A DNA stretch of 64,000 nucleotides from Cinnamomum chago (taxonomy: Eukaryota; Streptophyta; Magnoliopsida; Laurales; Lauraceae): positions 66,187,501 to 66,251,500 of the forward strand of contig CP142458.1 of NCBI GenBank assembly GCA_038049695.1, in the 5' to 3' direction. Below, one piece after another: positions 37,334 to 49,515 of this stretch. How positions within the stretch are numbered: position 1 is the first letter of the stretch; every line of letters starts with the position of its first letter. The translations under genes were made by a program, and so were the position numbers. The notes beneath the pieces were generated by a model that ran no database searches, had not been told where the DNA came from, and worked only from the letters and a program-made list of their open reading frames with translations.

Positions 37334-40300
37334 ATGAGGGAAGCAATGGCTATTTATAACGGAACCATGGGCACTGCCAATGGATTTTATTTCTGCTTTG
37401 CCCATATGTACATGTCTTTCTTCTTATTGCTGCTTTTATGCTCCCTGTGCCCAATTGCAGCAGAAAGCACTGCTCCTGGGTTGCTAGCTGACAGTAGTCA
37501 TTGCCTCAGGGACTGTGAATGGAACATAAGGAATGATACCAGAGAGTCTCCTTGTTGTTTCATGGGAAAATCAGGTATGGCAGTTTATATATTAGTAGAA
37601 ACACATTGGTTTTAAATATCGGTGCTGATATCTCACTCAGTATAACTCATAGGAGGCACAGAGAATAGAAATGACCTTAGAATAGTAAACTCTGTTGAGG
37701 CATACACTCCACAATTTGATTTCAGATTCCATCATCATGTAGTTTTAGTTACAACCCAAGAAGAAAGAAGGTTTTTTTTTTTTATGCTCAAAAGATTTGT
37801 TCAAGAATGATGATTTTTTTTTTTCATGGAATTTGATTTTCACAGAGATATCAGAAACTGAAGAATTCAATTTTCTATGGTTTCTATTTCTTTTGCTTGG
37901 TTGTTTAAGACTTAATATGGTGAATGTGTTTCTTCCTCCTGCCTAAGACTGTAGATGATGTTAACAAGAAATTATAGAAAACCGTTCTTACTCATTAACT
38001 ATTTGTTGATTTCCACTTGGTTGGAGATCATCCAGTATTTCAAAAGAATTTCCAATAGAATATTGGTTGATGAAGGGAAGATAGATTATCAACGTAAACG
38101 CCTACCCATCGAGTGTGGTTGATTTGCTGTAATGCTTTGTCAACTCGATCTCCTCTTTAGCATTCAGAACCAAAGATGTTAGGATTGAAGCGGGTGTGTA
38201 TCAAAATTGTAGTAACATGTTTGCTTGTGAATGAACAATTCATCGTCAGGCAATGAACAACTTGCTAAGGATGGAGCATTTGCAACCCAACCCAGAAGCG
38301 GGAAGACTTACAGTCGAAAGTTTATTGAGTCGAATCACGAATACAAAGGCAACCTACTGATAAACACTAGTTTTCTATATAATGTTTCTGGTGAGTTCTT
38401 TCCAAGTGCAAATCGCAAAGATGAAAAATACTATGATCAACTCACTTATGGATTTTATAGCAAGGTGAAAATTTCAGAAAGAATTGAAGATCTTATGCGC
38501 ATAGATGTTGGAGATAGTAGATCCACAACCTATGTCAAAAATAATAAGACTGAAGTAAAATTAAGGATACTTGTTCCAGCCAAAAACACATTCCCTGAGT
38601 TTCTCAAAGTGGATTATGATCCTAAACGCAATGGTTTGATCGCGACTGGTTACTCTGTAGATGTGTTCAAAGAGGTGATGGATAGTTTGCATAACCAAGT
38701 TTCTTGCCAGTTTTATCTAAATCCGCATGACCTGTATCATGATATGGGATCCTATGAAGAACTTCTGCAGCAATTTTATCTCAGTGTGAGTTCATTTGTA
38801 ATTTGTAATTTATGTATAATTCTCATTCTTGGCATTGGACTTTTCTTTATTTATTTTCAATCTAATCTTGGATTGTGAGTGAGTACAGGGATATGATGGA
38901 GTTATGGGTGATATCACAATCACTTCCAACAGAGCAAAGTATGGAGACTTCACACTACCATACATGATGACAGGAGTTTCCATGATTGTTCCAATTGTGA
39001 ACAGAAACACAAAGAGTCTTTGGTGGTTTCTAAAGCCATTAACGTGGAAATTATGGCTGGTCATACTAGTTCTGTCCTTGTCAAAGGGGTTTCTTGTTTG
39101 GTATTTTGAGCATGAGAATAACCCAGAATTCAAAGGCACATTTTCAGAACAAGTGGGGAAAACCCTAGCATTCTCTTTCTCTATCCTTGTCTTTGCACAG
39201 AGTAAGTAGTACAACATCTTTTTACTCATCATGTCATCCCATAGTTATACCACTCTCTTCTTGGTTTTCCAGTTAGCAAGAATTTTAGTACTTCTAATTT
39301 TTGTGATAGATCTGTTGTATTGATAACAGAGGAGAAGCTCAAAAGCAACTATTTAAGATTGCTTCTCAACTTGTGGATATATGAAGTGTTTGTTTTGGGG
39401 ACAACTTATGCTGCCATCTTGCAATCGACGCTATCCAACAGTGTTCAACCAACTGCTATGAGTATGGAGCAGCTAATCATCAATGGGGACCATGTTGGGT
39501 ATCAGAAAGGATCATATGTTTTTTATCTTTTAAAGCACAAGGGATTCCAAGAACAAAAGCTCAAGCCCTATTCCTCAATTGACGAATATGCAATGGCCCT
39601 ATCAAGAGGAAGTCACAATAATGGAGTTTCTGCAATCATTGATGAGATCCCATATTTAAAGGTCTTCCTCGCCAAGAACGCTGATCGATATACCATGGCG
39701 GGACCGACTTTTAGACCTGGTGGCTTTGGTTTTGTATGTTTCTCACTCCACTCACTACATTTAAGTTAACCTAAAGCAAGACCTAGATTAAGTAAACAAA
39801 CATTGCTCAACCTAAGAAGATGCCATCCACTGTAGTCTCTTTACCTAGGAAATAATTTGATACACTGCTTATAGACCCAAATTGGCGGTCCATGGTCGGG
39901 GCTATCATACTAAAGCATCATTAGATCACTTAACCATAGACATCAACTGTACAAACCAACTAAACCTAAGAAAACCTTGCATCTTCAGGCTTGGTGTCTC
40001 CATTTTGCATCAGCTTCATACTAAGAGCATGACAAGGGATATAAAAAATTGATGTTTAAAGTGCATGACAGAAACAAAATAAATAGATGTTTAAGGAAAT
40101 GGACCCTGCTTGCATATAGCACAAACACATTGGTACCTTGTTCTTTTATTGTGGAACTATTGGATACCTTCATTTCCTATTGTCCATGGATTTACAGATA
40201 ATTTAATGGTTCAGACATGCTGCCAATATTTTCTGAGATAATTGTTAATTTTGGTAACCACCCCGCATGCACTGTGCATGCGTACGCAACTCGGGCCCTA

Positions 40301-40971
40301 TCTACCCACCATGTTGCAGCCCATCCGATCATCCTATATCTTCGTATGGGTCCCATAAGTTTAATGGTGAACAGTCCAATCACCTAGGATTGTGCAGTCC
40401 ATCTAACATTGTACAGTCCATTTGCATGGTGCAAACTTGGTGGGACCTGTGTAAATAGGGGGTAACCAGTCTTGAAATGCATATATTTGCATAAGCATGA
40501 CCATTTCCATTTTCTATTTTCTATTTTCTACAGTTGTTTCGAAAAGGTTCTTCGATCGTGCCCGATGTTTCAAGGGCTATACAGGAATTCATTGATGGAG
40601 AAAAGATGACCGAGCTAGAAAAGAAATGGTTTGACTCCCATGAACCAAATCCTACCGCAACCCAAACCCCACAAAGAGACATGATACTATGCACACATGA
40701 TTTTCTTGGTGTCTTTCTGATTACTGAACCCATCTCAGTCTTGACACTTCTCATCTTCATCATTTCCATCACATGTAAATATTGGAAAACCAAGAGGTGT
40801 TCAGCATCAAACAGAGCAGTGGAAGCCAGCAACACTGAAGAATTATTTCTTAGATTTTATATTGAAATGAATGGAAGTCATACAAATGAATATTCTCATA
40901 TTGTCCAAGGAAAGAGTGATCAGGCCGCACCAAATGTGAGTCCTTTAGAGGTGGGAGTTAACCCAAAATGA
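37334..40971 (+). CDS. glutamate receptor-like channel, copy 1 (lacks the amino-terminal domain)
   Basis: Five exons fit with consistent phases: 37334-37574, 38250-38785, 38889-39201, 39330-39733, 40534-40971 (643 residues). The preferred start is 37412 (MSFFLLLLLCSLCPIAA signal peptide), giving about 617. Plant GLRs are amino-acid-gated, Ca2+-permeable cation channels. Visible parts: S1 lobe from about residue 185 (LRILVPAKNTF, GYSVDVFKEV, TITSNRAKYGDFTLPY with the ligand-carboxylate Arg near 274), M1 (about 306-335), pore helix and filter AFSFSILVFAQKE, M3, S2 lobe (NGDHVGYQKGS, DEIPY), VPDVSRAI helix and M4 (about 555-583). GLRs are usually about 900 residues; here only about 140 unrelated residues separate the signal peptide from S1. 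The M3 gate reads TTYAAILQS where the family has SYTASLTS. Everything else looks intact, but function is not assured. The exon 1-2 junction is the least certain. Confidence 0.75.
37349..37358 (+). promoter_or_regulatory. TATA-like box for GLR copy 1
   Basis: CTATTTATAA lies 54 bp upstream of the ATG at 37412, a normal distance for a short leader. This favours the inner ATG (37412) over the first in-frame ATG (37334). Confidence 0.3.
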
Positions 40972-41265
40972 TTGTAGTCATTGGGAGATCGCCTTCTAAA
41001 ACAAACCCATCAATGGTGATGAAATGAGGAGAAGAAAAAAATGCTACATTCCCTCCTATCAGCTGAAGATATAGGAACCATTACTATGGCTCTTTTCGCT
41101 CAGACAGATGCAATATTGTGAACTATTGTCATGGGATGGTATTTCTGTAGGTGTACATATTGACCTCATCTTTTGTCTTCTATAAAGTGCTAAGATCCTA
41201 AATTTCCAAAATCAAAGGGATTCTTTTTTATGTATAGTTCTAGATGTAAGGTCTGAAAGGAGCTA

Positions 41266-41271
41266 AATAAA
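41266..41271 (+). terminator. candidate polyadenylation signal, GLR copy 1
   Basis: AATAAA about 295 bp after the stop codon. It lies in the 3' flank segment that is conserved downstream of copy 2 (about 59022-59090). Confidence 0.35.
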
Positions 41272-42129
41272 AAAAATGTGTTTTTGGATGCATGTACAGA
41301 GTATGGCATATGAATGGATGCACTAAAAAACTATTTTTATTTTTTGTGGATTTGAATAGATCTAACTTCTTTAATAATAATAATGCACATGAGGATTTAT
41401 AATTTTTTTGAAAAATATGAGGAGTTGTAGATAGTGGAAACTGGAATTAACCAACTTTGCTCCTCAGTAAAAAAGATGATAAATAATATATTAGATTTTT
41501 TTAATTTATTTTTATTTTTTAATTTATTAAAAATGATAAATAATATATCCAAAAAACAAGATATCAATTTTTGTCTAATTCATTTTCCATTTTTTTTCCA
41601 ATTTTCTCTATTTGATATGAATTGATATGGAAGATATTTCCTCCTCATTCAACTCAATTTTTTTTTTCATTTATTCTACATTTCAATAGATTTATCTATT
41701 TCAAATAATAAAAATAATAATGCATCTTAGAATTTATCAAAAATATAATGAATATAAGAATTTATTTATATACGTGTGTGTATGAAAATTCGAATTACTC
41801 AAGTTTGCTTCTTAGTATGCATCTAACTTAATGGTTAGAATAGCAAGTAATTTATCTCAACACTTTTTTTTTTAATCTCTTTCCTTCCTAATGATTATGA
41901 CATATTATTAGTACATCATAAAATACTTATAGTTGTTAAACAGGTTTCAATAGACTTAATGCAAAATCTTCATTTATTCGAGTCCACAAAAGAGATGGTG
42001 ATGGATTTTCAATATCTGTCATTCACAAAAGCCCAAAGCTAAAGGCGCCCACTGAATTTCCCTGCAGGATTCTGGTAGGACAAAATCACCCTAGAGTCAT
42101 AAACCCAACTGGTCTTGGACCCAGACCCT
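41272..42129. other. AT-rich intergenic DNA between the duplicated blocks
   Basis: Very AT-rich with short poly-T runs and reiterated GATAAATAATATAT motifs near 41475-41550. No gene seen. Confidence 0.5.
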
Positions 42130-42760
42130 ATTATCAGTTGGACCAAAAATAGGGTCTTTTGGTAACAGAGCGATCAGGGGTCCATGGACATCCCCCTTTG
42201 CTCATGACCTCCTGTTTGGAGCTGGAATGGCTTCATGAGCAGGAAAGCCATCAACCTGTTAGGCAGATTGTACATGGAATCTCTATAAAACTTATGTATT
42301 TGATAGATGGTTTTTCCTGGATTCTGCCGTGTCCTTTCCTACACTATAACAAATTGCATAGTTGCCGACTAATCTTGCCGATGCAGTCTAAATACGTCAC
42401 AAATAATGTGTTTAATTAGCCGACGCACATAGCGTTGGCAAAACAATTACGCGACCCTACCTTCTGCGCGTCCGTGGAGAGGATGGCGCCACCTGGATCT
42501 TGGAGTGAATATTTTCCAGACATGAATTACATTTTTCCCCGATGGAGTACAGCGTCAGGAAATGTAGTGGAAGAGGTCAGATATGCATGGGTCTCCCCTT
42601 GAGCCAATAAATAAGTAGGCCCTAATACTTGCTTGCTCGGCCAGGCCTGGGATACCTGAGCATGGAGAATTTCATGGTCCGAAGATATAATTGGGTCAAA
42701 GTCTAGTGTGTATAATGGTCCACACCTAGGTACCCTTGCCCACGTATAATATATATAAAT
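42130..42760. repeat. duplicated block flank, copy 2
   Basis: Counterpart of 35690-36320. It carries an extra segment at about 42340-42480 starting CACTATAACAAATTGCATAG, which resembles one end of a CACTA-type element; no opposite end was found. Confidence 0.55.
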
Positions 42761-45284
42761 ACAAATATATGTAACTATGCGAGCTGCATGTGGAACCCAT
42801 TTGGATGCATGCCCATCATGAAGGGCTATTGTGATTGAAAGGTCTTACTATGGTTTAGGATTTCAGGAATAAAAAAAAAGAACTTGAAGACATTCAAGAA
42901 TGGGTATAGAAGTCAAAACAAGAACTCAAAACTGCGCATTTTAGCGTATTTTTTTGTGGGCCTGTACGTATATATGGTTACCAAAAGAACTAAATTATTC
43001 TTTTGGAAATCATTAAATAGGATTGATGTTAAAAAATGTCTTGATCTTTGGTCCATTATACGTTTGGAGCTCAAAGCTTCTATTTCTAGTGACATGAAGA
43101 TTTATACTTAAAAATTAGATTAGTTCTAATTAATTTAAGTTTTGATTAATATTTTAAAAATTCAAAATAAGAGCATAACTTAAATGGGCAAGCGTTCAAA
43201 ATGTACTTATTTTGAGCGCATGTACTTATTTTGAGTGCCAAACATGAGAAGATTTTTAATCTAACCTCAATACCTTTTTATGGGGCTTAGAGTTCCTTTT
43301 GCCGACCCTAAGGGCACGTTTGTGTACATACCCTTTCCGTGGAAAGAGGAAATTGCCACGTCAGCAAATTCCATAGAAATGAAAACCTCGAAAAATGATT
43401 TCCGTAGAATTTAGAAATTCATGTTTGGTACAATAAGAGTTTCCTCATTGAATTGGTGCAGATGTTGTTTGGTGCGGCTGTGGATTCCTGATAGAAAATC
43501 AAAATTTCTTATTTGGTGATATAATTTTTTGAAGAAAAATAAAATAACATGTATATTATTTATTTAACATTAAATAATAATTTATATAAAGAAATAAAAA
43601 ATGAAAGATTTATAGGGTTTTTGGGTTGAAATGGACAAGAGCGAGGAAAAGATAGAGAAGTTTTCCGAGGCAAACCATTTCCCATACCCCCCCATGGGAA
43701 ATCCATTTCCACAATTATCAAGGAAAATGCTGACGAGGCAGGAAAGCATTTCCTCGGAATTATTCCACACCAAACGCCGGAAAAATGAGTTTTCCGCGGA
43801 AAACCGTCAACTTTTCCGCGGAAAAGTGGACAGTTTTCTGCGGAAAATCCATTTTTCCAGCTTTTGGTGTGGAACAATTCCACGGAAATGTTTTTCTGCC
43901 TTGTCGGCATTTGCCTTGATAATGGTGGAAATGGGTTTCCCATGGGGGTATGGGAAATGGATTTCCTTGAAAAACTTCTCCCTGTTCTCCTCACTCTTGT
44001 CCATTTCAACTCAAAAACCCTATAACTCTTTCATTTTTTATTTCTTTATATAAATTATTACTTAATATTAAATAAATATTATACATGTTATGTTATTTTT
44101 CTTCAAAAAATTATATCACGAAAATAAGAAATTTTGATTTTCTATAAGGAATCCACAATCGCACGAAACAACATCTGTACCAATTCAATGAGAAAACTCT
44201 TTTTGTACCAAATATGAATTTCTAAATTTTACGGAAATCATTTTTCGAGGTTTTCATTTATATGAAATTTGCTAATGTGGCAATTTCCTCTTTTCGTTGA
44301 AATGGTGTGTATGCCCTTTGCCATGGAATCTCTTTTCAAGTACTTATTTGGCAAATATGATTGCACACGGATCCCGACATAGCAGATATTCAGAACTCAA
44401 TTGCATTGATTATTTTTGTTTTTTGTTTGGGCCTTACTCAATTGCATTGAAAAGTAAATTTAGAAAGCAAACACGAAACCTGATTCACTCCAAGAAAGCT
44501 TTGTGAGTGGTCAGGATTACGGTTCGTCCCTCTTCTAGAACTAGAGGTGTTGATATAGATCTCCGAGTTCCTGAAGGTTTCCACCTCTTCAGAAATTGAA
44601 AGTACTTGAGTGCACTTGTGCTATCACATAAGAGTTATAGGGTTTTACCCGACTTCTCTTCTGAACCCGGAGGGAATAGTCCAGCTGAAAGAATTGAAAA
44701 CCCTCCGTTAGCCAAAAAAAAAAAAAAAAATCGAACCAGAACACTGTTAAATGTAATTATGATCTCCATTGTTCTATAATTGTTACAGCTACTTTGTTGT
44801 TTTGTCTCTGATCTCAACTTTACAAATCATCTGCTTAAATCATTTTGTGAATTGGTGTTTGACAGCCACGCAACTCCGGTGCCGACACCACAATGAATGA
44901 TCGTTGTAGGTGGGACTCAGAAAAAAGGTTAAAAAGAAGAGAGACGTTGTGGGATAAAGGAGAGGAGAGGGGATCCAAGGAAAGAGGTTTTGTTCTCAGC
45001 CACTTGCAACGACAGACTCATTCAAATCAAACCACACTGCTTTACCAATACGAGTGTAAATTATAAGGATCCTTTGATATATATTATGAGATTTGACATT
45101 TCAATATCTATAAAACACTCAATTTTTAACTTCATAACTAAAGTTATATAAATGTCACGAGAGTCGTTTGACTCTGGTACACATTTTTTTCCCCCTTGAT
45201 CCCATCTATTATGGGAGCTTAAAAACCTATAATATCATGAGATTCAAATGTTAAAAGTTGAGAAGCTACCTGTATCCCATGTAC
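42735..45284. repeat. local tandem duplication, copy A
   Basis: Matches copy B in order along about 1.5 kb: ATATATAAATACAAATATATGT, TGGATGCATGCCCATCATGA, GGTTACCAAAAGAACTAAAT, GTCTTGATCTTTGG, TTTTGCCGACxCT, TTTGCCATGGAATCT, GGAGGGAATAGTCCAGCT and the ACACCACAATGAATGAT module. It is interrupted by a 1-kb foldback element at 43311-44317 that copy B lacks. No protein-coding frame is supported. Confidence 0.8.
43311..44317. mobile_element. 1-kb foldback element
   Basis: The two roughly 500-bp halves are inverted repeats almost to the centre (CTTTTCCGCGGAAAAG at 43811-43826). The ends read GGGCACGTTTG and, inverted, GGGCATACACAC. Overlapping frames on both strands are mirror translations of the same palindrome and are not genes. 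Comparison with 47415-47445 gives the empty site and confirms the insertion. It is possibly a hAT-type MITE; the target duplication is not clean. Confidence 0.8.
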
Positions 45285-48200
45285 CCTTTCCCTCATATAA
45301 TATATATAAATACAAATATATGTAACTTTGCAAGCTCCATGTGAAACCCATTTGGATGCATGCCCATCATGAAGGGCTATTGTGATTGAAAGGTATCACT
45401 ATGGATTAGGATTTTCGGGAAAAACCAAAAAAAAAAATTCAGACAATTACGTTTTTATTAGAATATATCCAAATGATAAAAATGATGAATTTTTTTTATT
45501 GCTTTCCACACTTGAAAACATTCAACAATGGGTATAGAAGTCAAGAGAAAAATTCAAAATCGCGCATTTTAGCGTATTTTTTTGTGGGCCGATACATAAA
45601 TATGGTTACCAAAAGAACTAAATTATTCTTTTGGAAATCATTAAATAGGATTGATGTTAAAAAAAAAAAAGGGATAATAGCAGACTACTTACCTGTACTT
45701 TGCTCCAAATACAGACCACCTCCCTGGATTTTTGTATTTTGTACTAAACCTACATGTAGTTCTAATTAACATGCAAATTGAACGGATTTCATTAGTATTA
45801 ACGGCGTAGGTCATATAAATGGTGTCTGGTGCATACTGGCAACAAATTACTCGCCCAAAAAGACTTATTTACCCCTGAACCTAGCCTATAAAAAGTGGAG
45901 ATTATACGGAAAGTGGAGATTACCCAGATGATGACTATGGAGATACGCTGAGGAGAAGATTGAGGAGAAAAATTTAAACAATCACCATTAGGAGAAATCC
46001 CCGTCATAAAGCGAGGGATACCCTTTCATCCAATGCTCTAGATCTCCCCGCCACCACTTCCAAGCTCTTCGCCATCAAACCAAGGCCTCTAGAAGAAATC
46101 CTCAAACCAGAGCACGGAGACAATGCCCTTCTTTCAGCAACTTGAGCCATCTCAATGGTTAATGGTCCAGCTTGGGTACAAACATGGCCCATTTTCAGCA
46201 TCGGACGCCATCCATCAAATTGTGGCAAGCATGTGTGCACCGCAATCAAAGGTACACAATCGAAGGTAGGAAAATTAGCCAGTTAGGATCTTGTGCATGG
46301 TGGTATTGTAATCATGTTAACATTTGACAGCAGCAAAAGGTTAGGTGAAAATGTTCATCCACATGCACAACAAAGCCTCTTCTATTTCCTCTTTTTACCA
46401 TGTTAGACAATGCCACATATATCAATTGCAAAAAAATGAATACGAAGATACCAAGAGTTGGCGCTGAGGAATCTTCAACTCCATACTCAAAAGGACACCA
46501 TGACAAACGGCTTTCACTACAGTAAAAAGTAATAACTTCTCCACAACACACACAGAGGGGGGAAGAGAGAGAGAGAGAGAGCGAGCCAATAAAAGTATGG
46601 ATTCCCAAAGTAGTGGCAGGCAAACAAAGAGACAGCAAAACAGAAATGACACATAGATAAAGACAAAGGGGTAAATGGGTCAATGTTCATTTCCAAGGGC
46701 TTTCATGTTCCCATCAGTGATTTACAATGTTTTCACTGCAGATTCACTTCAGGTTTTCTCCTCCTCTTGATTCTGAAACTGAAACCGAATAAAAATGGAG
46801 AAGAGGGCGAGATTGAGAAACCCTAGTCAGAATAGGAAGATGGAGAAGGAGGAGGAGGAGAGGAAAGTTGGAATCTTGGACTTGGGCATATGGGAATTAA
46901 GGTTTTGGAGTTGGATTAAGATGAAGTGGGACTTTAGGGAGAAAAAAACCTTAGCCGCAAGCGAAAAGAGAGAAAATGATGAAAAACGCCAAGACACATC
47001 TAATATATGGAGGGGTAAATTCGTCATTCCACATTTTCCGTCACTCCTATATATCTCTATTTGCATTGTGATTTAAAATACAAATAGGTTTAGTACAAAA
47101 AACCAAAGACGAGGGGGGTGGTCTGCATTTGGAGCCAAGTAGAGGTATGTATTCTACTGTTATCCCTAAAAAAAAGGTCTTGATCTTTGGCCCATTAGAC
47201 ATTTAGAGCTCATAGCTTCTAAAATTTCTAGTGACATAAAGATTTATACTTGAAAATTAGATTAGTTCTAATTAATTTAAGTTTTGATTAATATTTCAAA
47301 AACTCAAAATTATAGCATAACTTAAATGAGCAAGTGTTCAAAATGTACGTATTTTGACAAACATGAGAAGATTTTTAATCTAACCTCAAAACCATTATGG
47401 GGCCAGGAGCACCTTTTGCCGACGCTCAGTGCGCTTTGCCATGGAATCTATTTTCAAATACTAGTCTGGCAAATATGATTGAACACAGATCCTAGATGTT
47501 CGGAACTGATCACGGCGGGAAAGAAAAGCAATTGCATTGATTAACGAGTGCTTTTTTGGTTTTTTGTTTGGGCCTTTCCCCTCCCTCTATAAATGAAAAG
47601 TAAATTTAGAAAGTAGCCACAGAAGTTAGAACTTTTCAGTGATTCACTCCAAGAGGGCTTTGTGAGTGGTCACTAACACGGTTATTTTGGAGTTAGAGGT
47701 TTTAGTATCTACTTTCAATTTCTACCTCTTCAGGATTTATAGATTGAGTCCACTTATTCTACTATTTAGGGGCCACACGGGTTTTACCCAACTTCTCTTT
47801 AGGCCGGAGGGAATAGTCCAGCTAAAAGGGTTGGGACCCTCCACTAGTAAAAGAAAAAAAGAAAGATTTGTGTAGCCACATAGATGACCAATTATCCAAA
47901 ATAATTCGAATCAGAACACTATTAAATCTTAGGATATCCGTTGTTCTATAATTGTTACAGCCTTTTTTCTTTTTTCTTTTTTGTTTTTGTGTGTCTCTGA
48001 TCTCAACTCTACAACGGTTCATCATTTGCTTAAATCATTTTGTGAAATGGAGTTTTACAGCCGACACCACAATGAATGATTGTTGGACGTGGGACTCAGA
48101 AAAAGAGGAGAGACATTGTCCGATAAAGGAGAGGAGAGGGGATCCAAGGACAAATTAAAAGGTTTTGTTTTTTCCCACTTTGCAACGACAGACCCATTCA

Positions 48201-48450
48201 AATCAAACCACACCGCTTTACCAACACAAGTGTAAATTTTAAAGGATCCTATGATATATATTATGGGATGTAACATTTTAATGCCCCTTAAACATTTAAT
48301 TTTCAATTTTATAATTAAAATTCTGTAAATGTCATTAAAGCCGTCTGACTCTGATACACCTTTTTTTTTAATCTCTTTTTCCCTCGATCCCATGATATCA
48401 TGGGATCTAAATATTAAAAGTTGAAAAGCTACCTGGATCCCATGAGATCA
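45285..48450. repeat. local tandem duplication, copy B
   Basis: Counterpart of 42735-45284. It lacks the 1-kb foldback (empty site near 47415-47445) but has its own 1.5-kb Mutator-like insertion at 45671-47166, absent from copy A (empty site at about 43030). Each copy therefore gained a different element after duplication. Confidence 0.8.
45671..47166. mobile_element. non-autonomous Mutator-like element, about 1.5 kb, with possible captured host sequence
   Basis: Terminal inverted repeats of about 85 bp: GGGATAATAGCAGACTACTT at the left against GGGATAACAGTAGAATACAT (inverted) at the right, roughly 80% alike. The GGGATAA end is typical of plant Mutator-like elements, and an 8-9-base A run flanks both sides as the likely target duplication. 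The empty site in copy A (near 43030) confirms insertion. Internal G+C-richer stretches (46000-46150, 46795-46990) look gene-derived, for example LPATTSKLFAIKPRPLEEIL near 46040, but I recognise no family and no transposase. Confidence 0.75.
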
Positions 48451-49204
48451 TGGGACAAAAAGGTGAAAAACAAAAAAAATTAACCAGAGTGACATGTAGA
48501 GAATTTTAGTCATGAAATTGGGGATCGAATTTTTAAAGGGCATTGAAATGTAAAACCCCCTATATATTATTTAATTGTTTGCTAATGGCTTGAGTTTTTG
48601 GTGTATCTGATAATTATTAATGTGGTATTAGAGCTTCTAAAAAAAAATTTATGGTATGGGATTCATGTGTTTGAATACCTGGGATGTGCTTCTGACTTGA
48701 TTTGGGAATCCTAATTTATGAGGAACTCCATTGTTCTATAATTGTTAGAGCTAATTGGTAGTTTTGTCTATGATGTCAACCCTACAACATTTCATCATCT
48801 TCTTCACCCATTTTATGTTTTAGCATGTGCCAGCCACGCAAATCTGGTTGCCTGACACCACGATGAATGATTGCTTGCTATGGAGAAGAGCCACGTTGTG
48901 GGACAGAGGAGAGGAGCCCCGCAAAATCCGGTTCCCACACCGCAATGAAGTTTCTCTTTCCTCCGCCCCCACCTCCGTCCCCTTACATGTTCTTCTCTGT
49001 TTGGTTCAAACAGGGAATCCGGTTCCCACAATGAATGATTGCTTGCTGGAGAGAGGAGGCACGTTGTGGGACAGAGGAGAGGAGATAGGATCCAGTAGTT
49101 GTTAGCAGTAGTACCTTAATTTCACAGATACCATGGATCGAACTCTTCAACCCTTGATCCTCCAGTTAATGTATCACTCCGTCATTAGCTTTAAAAAAAA
49201 ACTG

Positions 49205-49515
49205 TGCACTTGGAAATTTTACTCAGAGAATGAAGTGAAGTAAAGCCTCCAATTTTTATATAAAAGATTATATCAAAAGTATAAATATTTCAAAATTCTC
49301 TAGTTCTTTTTTTTTTTTTAAGTAAAAAAGCAAAACTCTTTTCTCTGCTAAAAGCAAAAAAAAAAAAAAATTTAAACCAAGAGTAAAAAGGATTCTCTAT
49401 CAAACAATTAAAGACAAAATATCATGATATTTCATGACACACTTATATTTTATTCTTTCATTATTTAAGCATTTACTTCACTTCATTCTACATGAAAAGT
49501 TCCCAAACTGTAACG
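49205..49515. mobile_element. MITE, second member of the 36680-36995 family
   Basis: Inverted ends (ACTTGGAAATTTTACTCAGA; inverted CAGTTTGGGAACTTTTCATG), the shared GAATGAAGTGAAGTAAA block in both arms, and an A/T-rich middle. No coding capacity. Confidence 0.6.

Larger units (their letters stand above)
44864..49098. repeat. four dispersed copies of an ACAATGAATGATTG...GTGGGAxAxAGGAGAGGAG module
   Basis: Copies lie at about 44864-44983, 48058-48162, 48828-48928 and 49017-49098, all on the same strand. Each runs from a CCxACACCACxATGAATGAT head to a GGAGAGGAG tail, mostly ending in GGATCC. The first two belong to the local duplication; the last two are separate reiterations, the fourth preceded by CTGTTTGGTTCAAACAGGGA, like the ends of the giant foldback element. 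Confidence 0.7.

Noticed and set aside
43560-44053. Overlapping 140-149-residue frames on both strands with similar sequences (MDKSEE...)
   Set aside because: They are mirror translations of the 1-kb palindromic foldback element; neither has a domain or codon structure of a real gene.
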